Source: Buttiauxella gaviniae
GTDB lineage: Bacteria > Pseudomonadota > Gammaproteobacteria > Enterobacterales > Enterobacteriaceae
NCBI RefSeq assembly: GCF_040786275.1
Contig: NZ_JBFMVT010000002.1
Coordinates: 1,302,001 to 1,366,000 of the forward strand
Length of the DNA stretch: 64,000 nucleotides
Reading direction: 5' to 3'
This document shows positions 1 to 10,499 of this stretch, in pieces. Below the pieces are notes generated by a model that saw only the letters and a list, made by a program, of their open reading frames with translations, had not been told where the DNA came from and did no database searches. Every line of letters starts with the position of its first letter. Position 1 is the first letter of the stretch. A program made the translations under genes and the position numbers.

Positions 1-828
1 GTCGTTACCAACACGCTTTATAACGGCAGCTACTTTAGTGAAATACTTTCTCAGGCGGCGAAGAAATTAGAAGACAATGGCCGTCAACTTATTCTGGTGG
101 ATGGTAAACACAGCGCCCAGGAAGAGCGGGAAGCGATCCAATTTTTGCTCGATTTACGTTGTGATGCGGTAATTATTTATCCGCGATTTTTGACCATTGA
201 TGAAATGGACGAGATTATTGAAAGGCATAAACAGCCGATCATGGTCGTGAACCGTAAATTAAGAAAACATCAAAGCCACTGTATTTGTTGCGACCATAAA
301 GGCTCGAGTTTTCTGGCAACAAAATATCTTATCGACCGCGGTCATCGTGATATCGCCTTTATTACCGGCTCGATGGATTCCCCGACGGCAGTCGAACGCT
401 TATCTGGATATAAAGAGGCGTTAAATCAATACGATATTGGCATTAATGAAAACCTGATTGTGCTAGGAAAATGGACACCAGCCAGCGGCGTTGCCGCCGT
501 TGAGGCATTGCTTTCACACAAAGAAAAGATCAGCGCAATCCTCGCCAGTAATGACGAAATGGCAATTGGCGCAATGAAAAAATTAAATGATGAAGGGATC
601 TCCGTCCCCAGTAAAATATCGATTATTGGCTTCGATAATATCCCTGTTGCCCCTTATCTTTCACCGGCATTATCCAGCGTTAAAGACCCGGTAAGCAGTA
701 TGATTAGCGAAGTGATCAACCGTTTAATATCGATGCTGGACGGCGGCTATTTATCGAAAGAGAATATATTTACCTCTGAATTACAGGCAAGAAATTCAGT
801 GGTTGATGGGCCTTTTGCCGTTAAATAA
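1..828 (+). CDS. ascG: LacI/GalR-family repressor, AscG-like (5' end missing)
   Basis: The reading frame is already open at base 1, so the helix-turn-helix N-terminus lies outside the window and only the sugar-sensing domain (about 275 residues) is seen. That domain has the LacI/GalR periplasmic-binding fold: a segment ASNDEMAIGAMKKL and the late motif IIGFDNIPVAPYLSPALSSV are typical of the family. The sequence reads most like AscG, repressor of the aryl-beta-glucoside (asc) operon. The next gene is convergent, so no target operon is visible in the window. Family membership is secure; the AscG assignment is from recall and could be another GalR-subgroup member. Confidence 0.7.
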   Translation, partial: VVTNTLYNGSYFSEILSQAAKKLEDNGRQLILVDGKHSAQEEREAIQFLLDLRCDAVIIYPRFLTIDEMDEIIERHKQPIMVVNRKLRKHQSHCICCDHKGSSFLATKYLIDRGHRDIAFITGSMDSPTAVERLSGYKEALNQYDIGINENLIVLGKWTPASGVAAVEALLSHKEKISAILASNDEMAIGAMKKLNDEGISVPSKISIIGFDNIPVAPYLSPALSSVKDPVSSMISEVINRLISMLDGGYLSKENIFTSELQARNSVVDGPFAVK

Positions 829-965
829 TATTGGGTGGATGTCGCTTATCCACCCTACAAACCAGATGTAGGTCGGGTAAGCGCTAGCCCCACCCGCAGC
901 CGGATTCGCCCACTACCGCCAGCGTTTGATGTAGGTCGGGTAAGCGCTAGCGCCACCCGACAAAA
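829..965. repeat. REP-type palindromic repeat cluster
   Basis: Two near-identical units, GTAGGTCGGGTAAGCGCTAG followed by C-rich CCACCCG, lie at about 870-896 and 932-960, preceded at 833-858 by a related GGGTGGAT...ATCCACCC hairpin. They fill the gap between two convergent genes, the usual place for enterobacterial REP/BIME elements. They may also serve as transcription barriers. Confidence 0.7.
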
Positions 966-977
966 TCATCCCGATAT

Positions 978-2009
978 TTAATCAGCCACTTTCACAATCA
1001 GCTTGCCAAAATTCTTGCCGACCAACAAACCACGGAACGCTTCCACACTTTTTTCCAGGCCATCGACAATATCTTCGCGGAACTGGATTTTCCCTTCTGC
1101 CAGCCACTGGCTCATTTGCTTAAAGAATGCCGGATAACTATCGCTATAATCCTGCGAAATAATAAACCCTTGAACACGCAGACGTTTCTTCAGGATAGTC
1201 CCCATCAGCAGCGGTAAACGGTCGTGCTCAAAGGAGCTGTTCATGCCGTTGTACTGGCTGATAACGCCGCACACCGGAACGCGAGCTTTGGTATTGAGCA
1301 GAGGCAACACGGCATCAAACACCGCCCCACCCACATTTTCAAAATAGACATCAATCCCGTTACCGCAGGCGGCTTTTAACTGCTCCGCAAAATCCGGGGC
1401 TTTGTGATCGATACAGGCGTCAAATTTCAGGGTTTCAGTTACATAGCGGCATTTCTCCGCTCCGCCCGCGATACCCACAACTTTCGCACCGAGCAGTTTC
1501 GCCACCTGGCCCACCACCGACCCCACAGCGCCGCTGGCTGCCGCCACTACCACCGTTTCGCCCGGTTGCGGATTACCAATATCGGTCAACCCCATATAGC
1601 CGGTGAACCCCGGCATTCCCAGCAAACCGAGCGCATACGAAGGGTGCTGCATATTGGCATCCAGTTTCTGCAAACCTTCCCCATTTGACAGGTCGTAATC
1701 CTGCCAGCCGGTGTACGCCAGAACCAGATCTCCCGCTTTGTAATCGGCGTGTTCAGATTTCTCGACGCGGCACACGGTGCCAGCGCCAATTACATCCCCG
1801 ATAGCCAGTCCAGGCGTGTAAGACTCCGCATCGTCCATACGCCCGCGCATATACGGGTCGAGAGATAAATAGAGCGTCCGTAGCAGCACCTGGCCCGCAG
1901 CAGGCTGCGGCACCGGCACCTCTTCCAGGCGGATATCTTGATCGGTCGGCATACCTTTTGGACGCTGCGCCAGCACAAAGCGGCGGTTAATTTGGGACGA
2001 CTGACTCAT
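978..2009 (-). CDS. curA: NADPH-dependent curcumin/dihydrocurcumin reductase
   Basis: This 343-residue protein is a zinc-free medium-chain dehydrogenase/reductase of the leukotriene B4 dehydrogenase-like group. E. coli CurA (YncB) has nearly the same length and reduces the C=C bonds of curcumin and other enones using NADPH. Visible landmarks are the substrate-side motif LSLDPYMRGRM near residue 55 and the nucleotide-binding loop AASGAVGSVVGQVAKLLG near residue 160. I start at the ATG at 2009 (MSQSSQINRR) because GGAGAG sits 6 bases upstream; an in-frame TTG 12 bases earlier has no better site. The gene stands alone, convergent with the ascG-like gene and tandem with aer. Confidence 0.9.
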   Translation of the reverse strand: MSQSSQINRRFVLAQRPKGMPTDQDIRLEEVPVPQPAAGQVLLRTLYLSLDPYMRGRMDDAESYTPGLAIGDVIGAGTVCRVEKSEHADYKAGDLVLAYTGWQDYDLSNGEGLQKLDANMQHPSYALGLLGMPGFTGYMGLTDIGNPQPGETVVVAAASGAVGSVVGQVAKLLGAKVVGIAGGAEKCRYVTETLKFDACIDHKAPDFAEQLKAACGNGIDVYFENVGGAVFDAVLPLLNTKARVPVCGVISQYNGMNSSFEHDRLPLLMGTILKKRLRVQGFIISQDYSDSYPAFFKQMSQWLAEGKIQFREDIVDGLEKSVEAFRGLLVGKNFGKLIVKVAD

Positions 2010-2107
2010 AACGCTCTCCAAAGATTAGGGTCGTGAATAAACGTTCAATCTGTCCCAGACTAGCTAATAATTCGTCAGCATGGAGCGAAAAATGTGCCCT
2101 ATAGAAT

Positions 2108-3628
2108 TTAATGCAACACCGTTACCGCATCTTCCAGACGTGCCGCGCGATGTTTCACCATGGCAGACACTTCTGCACTTTCTTCGACTAACGCGGCATT
2201 TTTTTGCGTGATCGCATCCAGTTCGGCAACCGCGCGGGTTAAATCCGCTAGCCCTTCGGCCTGTTCCGAAGTGGCATGGCTGATTTGCCCGAGCAACTGT
2301 GTGACGTTTCGCACCTGCTCAACAATGTCATTCATGGTGCGCCCCGCCTCGTGAACCTGAACGGTACCGGACTGCACTTTGTTGGCGCTGGCATCGATAA
2401 GTTTGCGAATATCATTTGCCGCCGTCGCACTACGCTGCGCCAGGTTGCGCACCTCCCCGGCAACCACCGCAAATCCTTTGCCCTGCTCTCCCGCTCGCGC
2501 GGCTTCAACGGCGGCGTTAAGCGCCAGAATGTTGGTCTGGAAGGCAATGTCATTGATAAGGCTGGTAATCGAACCAATACGCTGAGTGCTATCGGCAATA
2601 TCATCCATGGTGGTCACGACGGTTTCCATTGCCTTGCCGCCGTGGGCCGCGGCCTCGCTCGCCGAGCTGGAGAGCTTATCTGCTGCGGCGGCGGTTTCTG
2701 AGTTGTTCTGTACCGAAACCGCCATCTGGCTCATGGTGGTCACCGTTTGCTGCACGTTAACAACCGACTGGCGCGTCCGTTCATTCAGCTCCACATTGCC
2801 CTGCGCCAGCGTCTCGCTGCCGCTGCGTACATTTTCGACCTGATGGCTGACATCATGAATCAGCCAGCGACACATCAAACCGAGCTGGCCGATGGCGCGT
2901 AACGTCATACCGATTTCATCCGTCCGCGCCAAATGCTGCACGCGCTGTTGATTTCCCGTCGCCACTTCCAGCGCCTGACGCGCCACATTTTCCAGCGGGC
3001 GAGCGATTTGCCACTCCAGCAGACCACAGGCCAACACACTCGCAAGGCCGCTAATCAGCAGGGAAAGTACGCCGATCTCCAAAGCGGCAGAGGCCGCCAT
3101 CATAAGCAAAAACACACCGCTCATGATCAGGCGGATACGGCTTCGCAGCGGTAACGCGGGTAATTTTCCCGGCCAGCCTTTACGCAGCACCAGCCCTTTA
3201 AACAAACGGCGTTTGCAGCGCTCCTCTTTAAGTGCCTTATAGAGCGGCTCGACGGAAGCAATCTCTTCCTGCGTCGCTTTAGTACGAATCGACATATATC
3301 CGGTCGTTTTCCCGTTGCGCACCACCGGCACGACGTTTGCCCGCACCCAATAGTGGTCCCCGTTTTTACGCTGATTTTTAACAATACCGGTCCACGGCTC
3401 GCCCTTTTTCAGGGTGTACCACATATCCGCGAAGGCAGCTTTTGGCATATCAGGATGGCGCACGAGGTTGTGGGGTTGGCCGGTAAGTTCGTGAAGTTGG
3501 TAACCACTTACTTTCACGAATGCATCATTCGCATGGGTAATGATGCTCTTTAAATCGGTGGTGGACATCAATGTCGTATCGTCGTCGAGCAGGTATTCAT
3601 GCTGTGTAGCAGCCGCGCGCGCAGTCAT
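2108..3628 (-). CDS. aer: Aerotaxis/redox sensor Aer (PAS-MCP receptor)
   Basis: Aer senses internal redox state through FAD bound in an N-terminal PAS domain (about residues 15-120, with the conserved stretch VRHPDMPKAAFADMW) and signals to CheA/CheW. A hydrophobic hairpin at about 165-205 anchors it in the inner membrane without a periplasmic domain; a HAMP-like region follows, then the MCP signalling tip NDIAFQTNILALNAAVEAAR. The length, 506 residues, equals E. coli Aer as recalled. GGGAG precedes the ATG. Like E. coli Aer it ends in VTVLH with no CheR-docking pentapeptide. The neighbouring proP is divergent; in E. coli patA is next to aer, so proP looks inserted between them. Confidence 0.95.
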   Translation of the reverse strand: MTARAAATQHEYLLDDDTTLMSTTDLKSIITHANDAFVKVSGYQLHELTGQPHNLVRHPDMPKAAFADMWYTLKKGEPWTGIVKNQRKNGDHYWVRANVVPVVRNGKTTGYMSIRTKATQEEIASVEPLYKALKEERCKRRLFKGLVLRKGWPGKLPALPLRSRIRLIMSGVFLLMMAASAALEIGVLSLLISGLASVLACGLLEWQIARPLENVARQALEVATGNQQRVQHLARTDEIGMTLRAIGQLGLMCRWLIHDVSHQVENVRSGSETLAQGNVELNERTRQSVVNVQQTVTTMSQMAVSVQNNSETAAAADKLSSSASEAAAHGGKAMETVVTTMDDIADSTQRIGSITSLINDIAFQTNILALNAAVEAARAGEQGKGFAVVAGEVRNLAQRSATAANDIRKLIDASANKVQSGTVQVHEAGRTMNDIVEQVRNVTQLLGQISHATSEQAEGLADLTRAVAELDAITQKNAALVEESAEVSAMVKHRAARLEDAVTVLH

Positions 3629-3716
3629 AGCAACTCCCTTGGCAGGTTATCCGATTGTTAATATTTTTAGTTGTATTGTTATTTCGGCGCTGCAAAGATT
3701 TACTTTAGCGGTTAAA

Positions 3717-3732
3717 CTTGATCGCGATCACA
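3717..3732. promoter_or_regulatory. Candidate CRP site between aer and proP
   Basis: CTTGATCGCGATCACA matches the CRP pattern TGTGA-N6-TCACA at 8 of 10 positions, with a perfect right half. It lies about 190 bases before proP. E. coli proP P1 is known to be CRP-repressed, which fits, but the site could equally act on the divergent aer. Confidence 0.45.
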
Positions 3733-3923
3733 GTTTATTAACGAAGCCATATTTTTTATAATGATTTAAGGCGCAAGCCACATTTACCAATACTTTCATG
3801 AAGTTATTAATGAAAACAGCATAGTGACGCTAAGTGCTGGAGTTTTAACCTTCAAGATATAAACCGCACACTACAATGAATTGGGAGACCATTTCGCTCC
3901 CGCAAGGAATAAAGAGGAAAATA

Positions 3924-5429
3924 ATGCTAAAAAGGAAAAAGAAAGTCAGACCTATCAAGGTCAGTGACGTAACCATCATTGATGACAGCCGCCTTAAAAA
4001 GGCTATCACCGCCGCTTCACTCGGCAACGCAATGGAATGGTTTGATTTCGGCGTATATGGCTTTGTTGCCTACGCTCTCGGTAAGGTCTTCTTCCCGGAT
4101 GCCAGCCCAAGCGTGCAGATGATTGCCGCGCTAGGGACCTTCTCCGTTCCCTTCCTAATTCGCCCATTAGGCGGCCTGTTCTTCGGCATGCTGGGTGATA
4201 AGTACGGGCGTCAGAAGATCCTTTCCATCACCATCATCATTATGTCATTGAGTACCTTCTGTATTGGCCTGATCCCGTCATACGCGACGATAGGTATCTG
4301 GGCGCCAATCCTGTTGTTACTTGCGAAAATGGCGCAAGGGTTCTCAGTGGGTGGTGAATACACCGGGGCTTCCATCTTTGTGGCGGAATACTCCCCGGAC
4401 CGTAAACGCGGCTTTATGGGTAGCTGGCTCGACTTTGGTTCGATTGCCGGGTTCGTCAGCGGCGCGGGCGTTGTGGTGCTGATTACCGCTATCGTCGGTG
4501 AAGCTAACTTCCTTGATTGGGGCTGGCGTTTGCCGTTCTTCCTGGCGCTTCCTTTAGGGATTATCGGCCTGTATCTGCGCCACGCGCTTGAAGAGACACC
4601 GGCGTTCCAGCAGCACGTTGAAAAACTTGAGCAAGGCGATAAAGAAGGCCTGAGCGACGGGCCAAAAGTCTCCTTTAAAGAGATTGCGACCAAGCACTGG
4701 CGCAGCCTGCTGACCTGTATCGGGATCGTTATCTCCACCAACGTGACCTACTACATGTTGCTCACGTACATGCCGAGCTACCTGTCGCACAACCTGCACT
4801 ATTCCGAAGAACATGGCGTGTTAATCATCATCGCTATCATGATCGGGATGCTGTTTGTGCAGCCGGTGATTGGCCTGTTGAGCGACCGCTATGGCCGCCG
4901 TCCGTTTATTCTTTGCGGGAGCATCGCGTTACTGATTCTGGCGATCCCAGCCTTTATCCTGATTAACAGTAATGTGCTGGGGCTGATATTTGCCGGGCTG
5001 CTGATACTGGCGGTGATTTTGAACTCCTTCACCGGGGTGATGGCATCTACGCTCCCGGCCATGTTCCCGACGCACATCCGTTACAGCGCGCTCGCCAGCG
5101 CCTTTAATATCTCCGTGCTGGTTGCCGGTGTCACACCAACGGTTGCCGCGTGGCTCGTCGAGACTACCGAAAACCTGATGATGCCTGCTTATTATCTGAT
5201 GGTGGTTGCGGTCATCGGCCTGATTACCGGCCTGACGATGAAAGAGACGGCGAATAAACCGCTGAAAGGCGCCACGCCTGCCGCGTCGGATATTGCCGAA
5301 GCGCGCGAAATCGTCCAGGAACACCACGATAATATCGAGCAGAAAATCGAAGATTTAGATCGTGAAATCGAAGAGTTACAGGCGAAACGTACCAATCTGG
5401 TACAGCAGCATCCGCGCATTAACGAGTAA
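3924..5429 (+). CDS. proP: Osmosensory proline/glycine betaine:H+ symporter ProP
   Basis: ProP is a 12-helix major-facilitator symporter in the inner membrane that imports proline, glycine betaine and related osmolytes in response to osmotic upshift. The 501-residue protein has the MFS loop motif GDKYGRQKI after helix 2 and RYGRRP in the second half. Its long hydrophilic C-terminus (about 450-501, EHHDNIEQKIEDLDREIEEL) has the heptads of the osmosensory coiled coil and ends QQHPRINE, as in E. coli. I start at ATG 3924, 8 bases after GAGG; the frame is open 48 bases further up but lacks a ribosome site there. In E. coli proP lies elsewhere on the chromosome, so its place between aer and patA is a rearrangement. 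Confidence 0.95.
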   Translation: MLKRKKKVRPIKVSDVTIIDDSRLKKAITAASLGNAMEWFDFGVYGFVAYALGKVFFPDASPSVQMIAALGTFSVPFLIRPLGGLFFGMLGDKYGRQKILSITIIIMSLSTFCIGLIPSYATIGIWAPILLLLAKMAQGFSVGGEYTGASIFVAEYSPDRKRGFMGSWLDFGSIAGFVSGAGVVVLITAIVGEANFLDWGWRLPFFLALPLGIIGLYLRHALEETPAFQQHVEKLEQGDKEGLSDGPKVSFKEIATKHWRSLLTCIGIVISTNVTYYMLLTYMPSYLSHNLHYSEEHGVLIIIAIMIGMLFVQPVIGLLSDRYGRRPFILCGSIALLILAIPAFILINSNVLGLIFAGLLILAVILNSFTGVMASTLPAMFPTHIRYSALASAFNISVLVAGVTPTVAAWLVETTENLMMPAYYLMVVAVIGLITGLTMKETANKPLKGATPAASDIAEAREIVQEHHDNIEQKIEDLDREIEELQAKRTNLVQQHPRINE

Positions 5430-5446
5430 CGTCTCTCAGTGATAAC

Positions 5447-5478
5447 AACGCCGGGCTATATCCCCGGCGTTTTTTATT
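5447..5478 (+). terminator. Rho-independent terminator after proP
   Basis: An inverted repeat AACGCCGGG...CCCCGGCGTT with a short AT loop is followed directly by TTTTTATTT, 18 bases after the proP stop. Confidence 0.9.
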
Positions 5479-5509
5479 TAACGGCCATTTGCCCCATTAA
5501 GTAGCACGA

Positions 5510-5526
5510 CGCATGGTTATGGTGCA
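5510..5526. promoter_or_regulatory. Possible NtrC-binding site upstream of patA
   Basis: CGCATGGTTATGGTGCA resembles the NtrC pattern GCAC-N5-GGTGC with one good half (GGTGCA) and one imperfect half. It is about 150 bases upstream of the sigma-54-like promoter, the distance expected of an enhancer. Weak on its own; it gains weight only from the promoter next to it. Confidence 0.3.
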
Positions 5527-5642
5527 ATAAAACCAGATATCTCCCAGAAAATCCGCCTCGCTCCAGCATATTTAGCCGCAAAATGTCTCTCTGTGTGACT
5601 AATTATTACGCAATTTGCATTCCGTCAGATCGTTTATCCTGA

Positions 5643-7118
<1,476 letters not shown>

Positions 7119-7127
7119 CCCTCCTAT

Positions 7128-7154
7128 CCCCCGGAATATCATTCCGGGGGATAT
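7128..7154 (+). terminator. Hairpin after patA
   Basis: ATCCCCCGGAA...TTCCGGGGGAT is a perfect 11-base stem ten bases after the patA stop. The T run is displaced, so termination strength is uncertain, but the position is right. Confidence 0.7.
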
Positions 7155-7233
7155 AATAAGCCTGCTCATTTTTTTACCCTTCAGAACACTTTATACTGGT
7201 TCCCTTACTTATTTTTAACGCTGGTTTCCCTTC

Positions 7234-8058
7234 ATGATCTACGACTGCTTCCTCTATTACGATGAAGATATGCTGCTCGACATACGCTTAAACGTTCTCA
7301 ATGATTATGTTGATAAGTTTGTGATTGTTGAATCTACGCATTCTTTTACGGGTTTGCCGGTCGAGCTGCATTTCGATATTAATAAATATCAAAAATTCAA
7401 AGATAAGATCATTTACGTGGTGTTCGATGAACCGCCTGTTGAAGACAGTTGGACGAACGAAGCGCGCACACGCAATGCGATCATGAGAGGCCTTAAAGAC
7501 GCTAAAGATGATGATATTATTATTGTTTCGGATGTTGACGAATTAATTCATCCAGATGCCATTGCGCAGCATAAGCCTCATTATTTGTGTTCTGTATTGC
7601 ATCAAACTTTTTACAATTATCAGTTTAATCTGCAAGTGTTTAATGATGATGGAAGGCCACGTATTTGCCCTGCGCCGCGCATCACCAGTTATAAAAACTT
7701 AAAAAACTTCTTTTTGGGCGAGCCAGAAACATTGCGAAATTTAAAACGCTCCGTTTTACATAAGCAATGGTTTAAATGGAATTATCTCAAATTCAGAACG
7801 CAAAAAATTAAAAATGGCGGCTGGCACTTTTCCTGGATAATGACGGCTGAGCGCATCTCCGAAAAAATGTCCGCCATTTCGCATACGGAATACGACACGC
7901 CGGAGCTGAATAACCAGGAGCATATCAAGAATGCCATTGAGAATGGGCTTGATATCTGGGCGCGTGAACGAAACCTGCAAGTGGTCAGTTTGCAGGACGG
8001 GGATTTTCCGGCGTACCTGAAGGAAAATGCGCATAAATTTGCTGAGTTTATTCGCTAA
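7234..8058 (+). CDS. Family 17-type glycosyltransferase
   Basis: The 274-residue protein starts MIYDCFLYYDEDMLLDIRLN and continues VDKFVIVESTHSFTG, the pattern of glycosyltransferase family 17 (named for the eukaryotic beta-1,4-mannosyl-glycoprotein GlcNAc transferase). IIVSDVDELIHPDAI supplies the DxD-type metal/nucleotide-sugar motif near residue 100, and GGWHFSWI near residue 195 is a second family hallmark. There is no signal peptide or membrane helix, so it should act in the cytoplasm. It is a single gene in its own unit, more AT-rich than its neighbours (visible in codon choice), with no surface-polysaccharide genes beside it. Donor, acceptor and product are unknown; acquisition by transfer is likely. 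Confidence 0.75.
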   Translation: MIYDCFLYYDEDMLLDIRLNVLNDYVDKFVIVESTHSFTGLPVELHFDINKYQKFKDKIIYVVFDEPPVEDSWTNEARTRNAIMRGLKDAKDDDIIIVSDVDELIHPDAIAQHKPHYLCSVLHQTFYNYQFNLQVFNDDGRPRICPAPRITSYKNLKNFFLGEPETLRNLKRSVLHKQWFKWNYLKFRTQKIKNGGWHFSWIMTAERISEKMSAISHTEYDTPELNNQEHIKNAIENGLDIWARERNLQVVSLQDGDFPAYLKENAHKFAEFIR

Positions 8059-8094
8059 GGTTTAAAACCATCTTCAGCTAAACCCTCTCCAAGG

Positions 8095-8249
8095 ATGTCT
8101 CTCATACAGATCTCACTCAGGTATTCGGCAAGAACCGGTTCGGACCCCACCCCAGCCCTCCCCTTTCCAGGGGAGGGAGTTTAGCTCCTCCACCTGCAAG
8201 GGGGACTTTTACTCCTCCCCCTGGCAAGGGGGAGGCTGGGAGGGGGTCA
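8095..8249. repeat. Palindromic intergenic repeat with Tn5/IS50-like end (copy 1)
   Basis: The element begins ATGTCTCTCATACAGATCT, which matches the Tn5 mosaic end at 16 of 19 bases, runs through CACTCAGGTATTCGGCAAG, and ends in a long GC-rich inverted repeat (GACCCCACCCCAGCC...GGCTGGGAGGGGGTC). A second copy lies at 16847-16976, so the pair brackets the lsr locus. This copy has an internal duplication of the CTCCTCC...GGGGGA arm. It would also fold into a strong terminator between the convergent genes. Confidence 0.75.
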
Positions 8250-8287
8250 TTTGTTCCCGACACTGGCAGAGCCAATATCACCACCAC

Positions 8288-8581
8288 TTAACCCGGCAAC
8301 AACCCCACAAAACTCCGCTTCTTACGCGGCTCCGACATCATTCCATCCAGCTTCTCTACGCACGCCAGATAGTGCGCCGTTTGCTTGTGCGCCAGCACCG
8401 CGTCCTCATTCTGGTAGGCTTCATAGATAAAAAACCGCGTCGGCACATCCGGGTCTTGCAGCACGTCAAAACGCAGATTTCCCGGCTCTTTAACCGACCC
8501 TTCGTGATTGGCGCGGAACACATCCATAAACTCATCAACCCGCTCCGGTTTGATATTAATTTCCACCAGCGTCACATTCAT
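8288..8581 (-). CDS. lsrG: Phospho-AI-2 isomerase LsrG
   Basis: LsrG (97 residues) isomerises phosphorylated AI-2 (P-DPD) to 3-hydroxy-2,4-pentadione-5-phosphate, the step before LsrF. It belongs to the small antibiotic-biosynthesis-monooxygenase-like fold: the sequence [20 protein letters not shown] and [21 protein letters not shown] is characteristic, the last segment carrying the conserved H. Its ATG overlaps the lsrF stop (ATGA), indicating translational coupling as last gene of lsrACDBFG. Confidence 0.95.
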   Translation of the reverse strand: MNVTLVEINIKPERVDEFMDVFRANHEGSVKEPGNLRFDVLQDPDVPTRFFIYEAYQNEDAVLAHKQTAHYLACVEKLDGMMSEPRKKRSFVGLLPG

Positions 8582-9468
8582 GCTTTGCCTCCCTGATGCT
8601 TTTCATCCAGCCAGAACTGGTACGCCTCGCGGGCGGAAAGATTCTCGTGCACCACCTTTTTCACCGCTTTTAACATGGCGAGGGGCGCGTCAGACTGGAA
8701 GATATTGCGCCCCATATCCACGCCGCTTGCGCCCTGGTCGATCGCTCTGAAGCACATCTCCAGCGCCTCTTGTTCAGGCAACTTTTTGCCACCGGCGATA
8801 ACAATCGGCACCGGGCAACTGGCAGCCACTTTTTCAAAACCCTCTTCGACAAAATAGGTCTTCACAAACTGCGCGCCAATTTCTGCGGCGATGCGGCTGG
8901 CGAGGGAAAAGTAGCGTGCATCACGCGTCATCTCTTTGCCCACGCCCGTTACGGCAAGGGTTGGGATCCCGTAGCGCGTCCCTTCATCCACCAGTTTGAT
9001 AATGTTGTTGATCGACTGATGCTCATATTCGCTGCCGATATAAATCTGCGCCGCCACCGCACAGGCGTTGAGCCGCAGCGCATCTTCCATCGTCACCGCC
9101 ACACTTTCCCGCGATAGTTCGCTGAGAATGGAGTTGCCGCCAGAAGCCCTAAGCACCACGGGTTTGTTGGTGGCGGGCGGCACTACGCTGCGCAAAATAC
9201 CGCGGGTGCACATCAGCACATCGGTTTCCTGAAACAGCGGGGCGATGGAGAGATCAATACGCTCAAGCCCGGTAGTCGGCCCCTGAAAATAGCCGTGATC
9301 GAACGCCAGCATCACGGTGCGCCCGGTGTCGGGGTTAAAGATCCGCGCCAGCCGCGACTGCATGCCCCAGTCCAGCGCCCCACTCCCCTTCAGGTAAAAG
9401 GCTTTGTTCTCCTGTGGGCGGCCAATGCCGTAATCTTTGCCGTCTCTGATATCGTCAAGATCTGCCAT
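8578..9468 (-). CDS. lsrF: 3-hydroxy-2,4-pentadione 5-phosphate thiolase LsrF
   Basis: LsrF has a class I aldolase-type (beta/alpha)8 barrel but acts as a thiolase, moving the acetyl group of the LsrG product to CoA, so AI-2 ends as dihydroxyacetone phosphate and acetyl-CoA. The 296-residue protein shows [18 protein letters not shown] near residue 55 and the Schiff-base lysine segment QFVKTYF near residue 200. GGGGGA stands just before the ATG. It lies 9 bases after lsrB and overlaps lsrG by 4 bases. Confidence 0.95.
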   Translation of the reverse strand: MADLDDIRDGKDYGIGRPQENKAFYLKGSGALDWGMQSRLARIFNPDTGRTVMLAFDHGYFQGPTTGLERIDLSIAPLFQETDVLMCTRGILRSVVPPATNKPVVLRASGGNSILSELSRESVAVTMEDALRLNACAVAAQIYIGSEYEHQSINNIIKLVDEGTRYGIPTLAVTGVGKEMTRDARYFSLASRIAAEIGAQFVKTYFVEEGFEKVAASCPVPIVIAGGKKLPEQEALEMCFRAIDQGASGVDMGRNIFQSDAPLAMLKAVKKVVHENLSAREAYQFWLDEKHQGGKA

Positions 9469-9477
9469 TTTTCCCCC

Positions 9478-10497
9478 TCAGAAATCGTATTTGCCGATGT
9501 TGTCTTTGGTGAACACTACGCGCTCCGGCAGCAGTACAATGCCGTTGCCTTTGGCTTCATACTGGTAGCCCTGCACGCTGTTTGGTTCGACTTTCAGGGT
9601 GCCAATTTTCGCCACGTCGATAGTGTCTCCGACATTAAGATCGCCCTTTTTCAGTAGCGTATTTGCGACGTTGACCGCAATTTCCCCCTGCTGCACCACG
9701 TCCCACAGGCCAAAGGCTTTTACCGTTCCGCGTTCAACATACGGGCGCATCACGTTTGGCGTGCTGAAACCGACGATCGCCACATTGGTGCGTTTCAGGT
9801 TTTCCGCCGCCTGGGCTGCGGCTGGCAATGCGTTGGCATCCGGCGCGATGATCGCATCCAGATCCGGATAGGCTTTTAAGATCCCTTCTGCGGTTTGCAG
9901 GGATTTAGTCGCATCGTTATAACCAAACTGCGTGGTGACGATCTCCCACTGCGGATGATCTTTGGCAATCTTCGCTTTCGCCTCTTTCACCCACTGGTTT
10001 TGATCCGTCACGGTAGGGCTTGAGTAGAAGAACGCCACTTTAGCGGCAGGTTTGGTGACCTGTTTAGCCGCCATGTCTACCAGCATGCCGCCGAGCTGCT
10101 GCGGCGTACCCTGGTTGATGTAAATGCTGCGGCATTCCGGTTTGGTGTCGGAATCCCACGTCAGGACTTTCACCCCGCGCTGCATGGCGCGTTTTAGCGC
10201 AGGGCACAGGCCATCCGGCGACACGGCTGAGACAATAATCGCGTTATAGCCCTGATTGACGAAGTTGTTAATGAGCTGCACCTGGCCGGAAACGCTCGGC
10301 TCGGTTGGGCCGTCGTAGGTCACCGGCACGCCGAGATCTTTACCCGCCTGCATCGCTCCGTTGCCGCCGCTGGTAAAGAAGCCCACGCCAACCAGCTTCG
10401 GAATAAAAGCAATCCTGTCGGCGGCTTGCGCGCTAACCACGCCAAAGGCCAGAGCGAGCGCACTGAGTTGCAGAGCGCGTTTTGTTGTCTGCTTCAT
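9478..10497 (-). CDS. lsrB: Autoinducer-2 periplasmic binding protein LsrB
   Basis: LsrB captures (R)-THMF, the AI-2 form used by enteric bacteria, in the periplasm and hands it to LsrCD. The 339-residue protein opens with a Sec signal peptide ending VSAQA before ADRIAFIPK, then shows the sugar-binding-protein fold with [15 protein letters not shown] near residue 45 and [11 protein letters not shown] near 105. I start at ATG 10497 ([10 protein letters not shown]), 8 bases after GGGAG; an in-frame TTG two codons earlier is unlikely. It lies 2 bases past the lsrD stop within the operon. Confidence 0.95.
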   Translation of the reverse strand: MKQTTKRALQLSALALAFGVVSAQAADRIAFIPKLVGVGFFTSGGNGAMQAGKDLGVPVTYDGPTEPSVSGQVQLINNFVNQGYNAIIVSAVSPDGLCPALKRAMQRGVKVLTWDSDTKPECRSIYINQGTPQQLGGMLVDMAAKQVTKPAAKVAFFYSSPTVTDQNQWVKEAKAKIAKDHPQWEIVTTQFGYNDATKSLQTAEGILKAYPDLDAIIAPDANALPAAAQAAENLKRTNVAIVGFSTPNVMRPYVERGTVKAFGLWDVVQQGEIAVNVANTLLKKGDLNVGDTIDVAKIGTLKVEPNSVQGYQYEAKGNGIVLLPERVVFTKDNIGKYDF

Positions 10498-10499
10498 AA

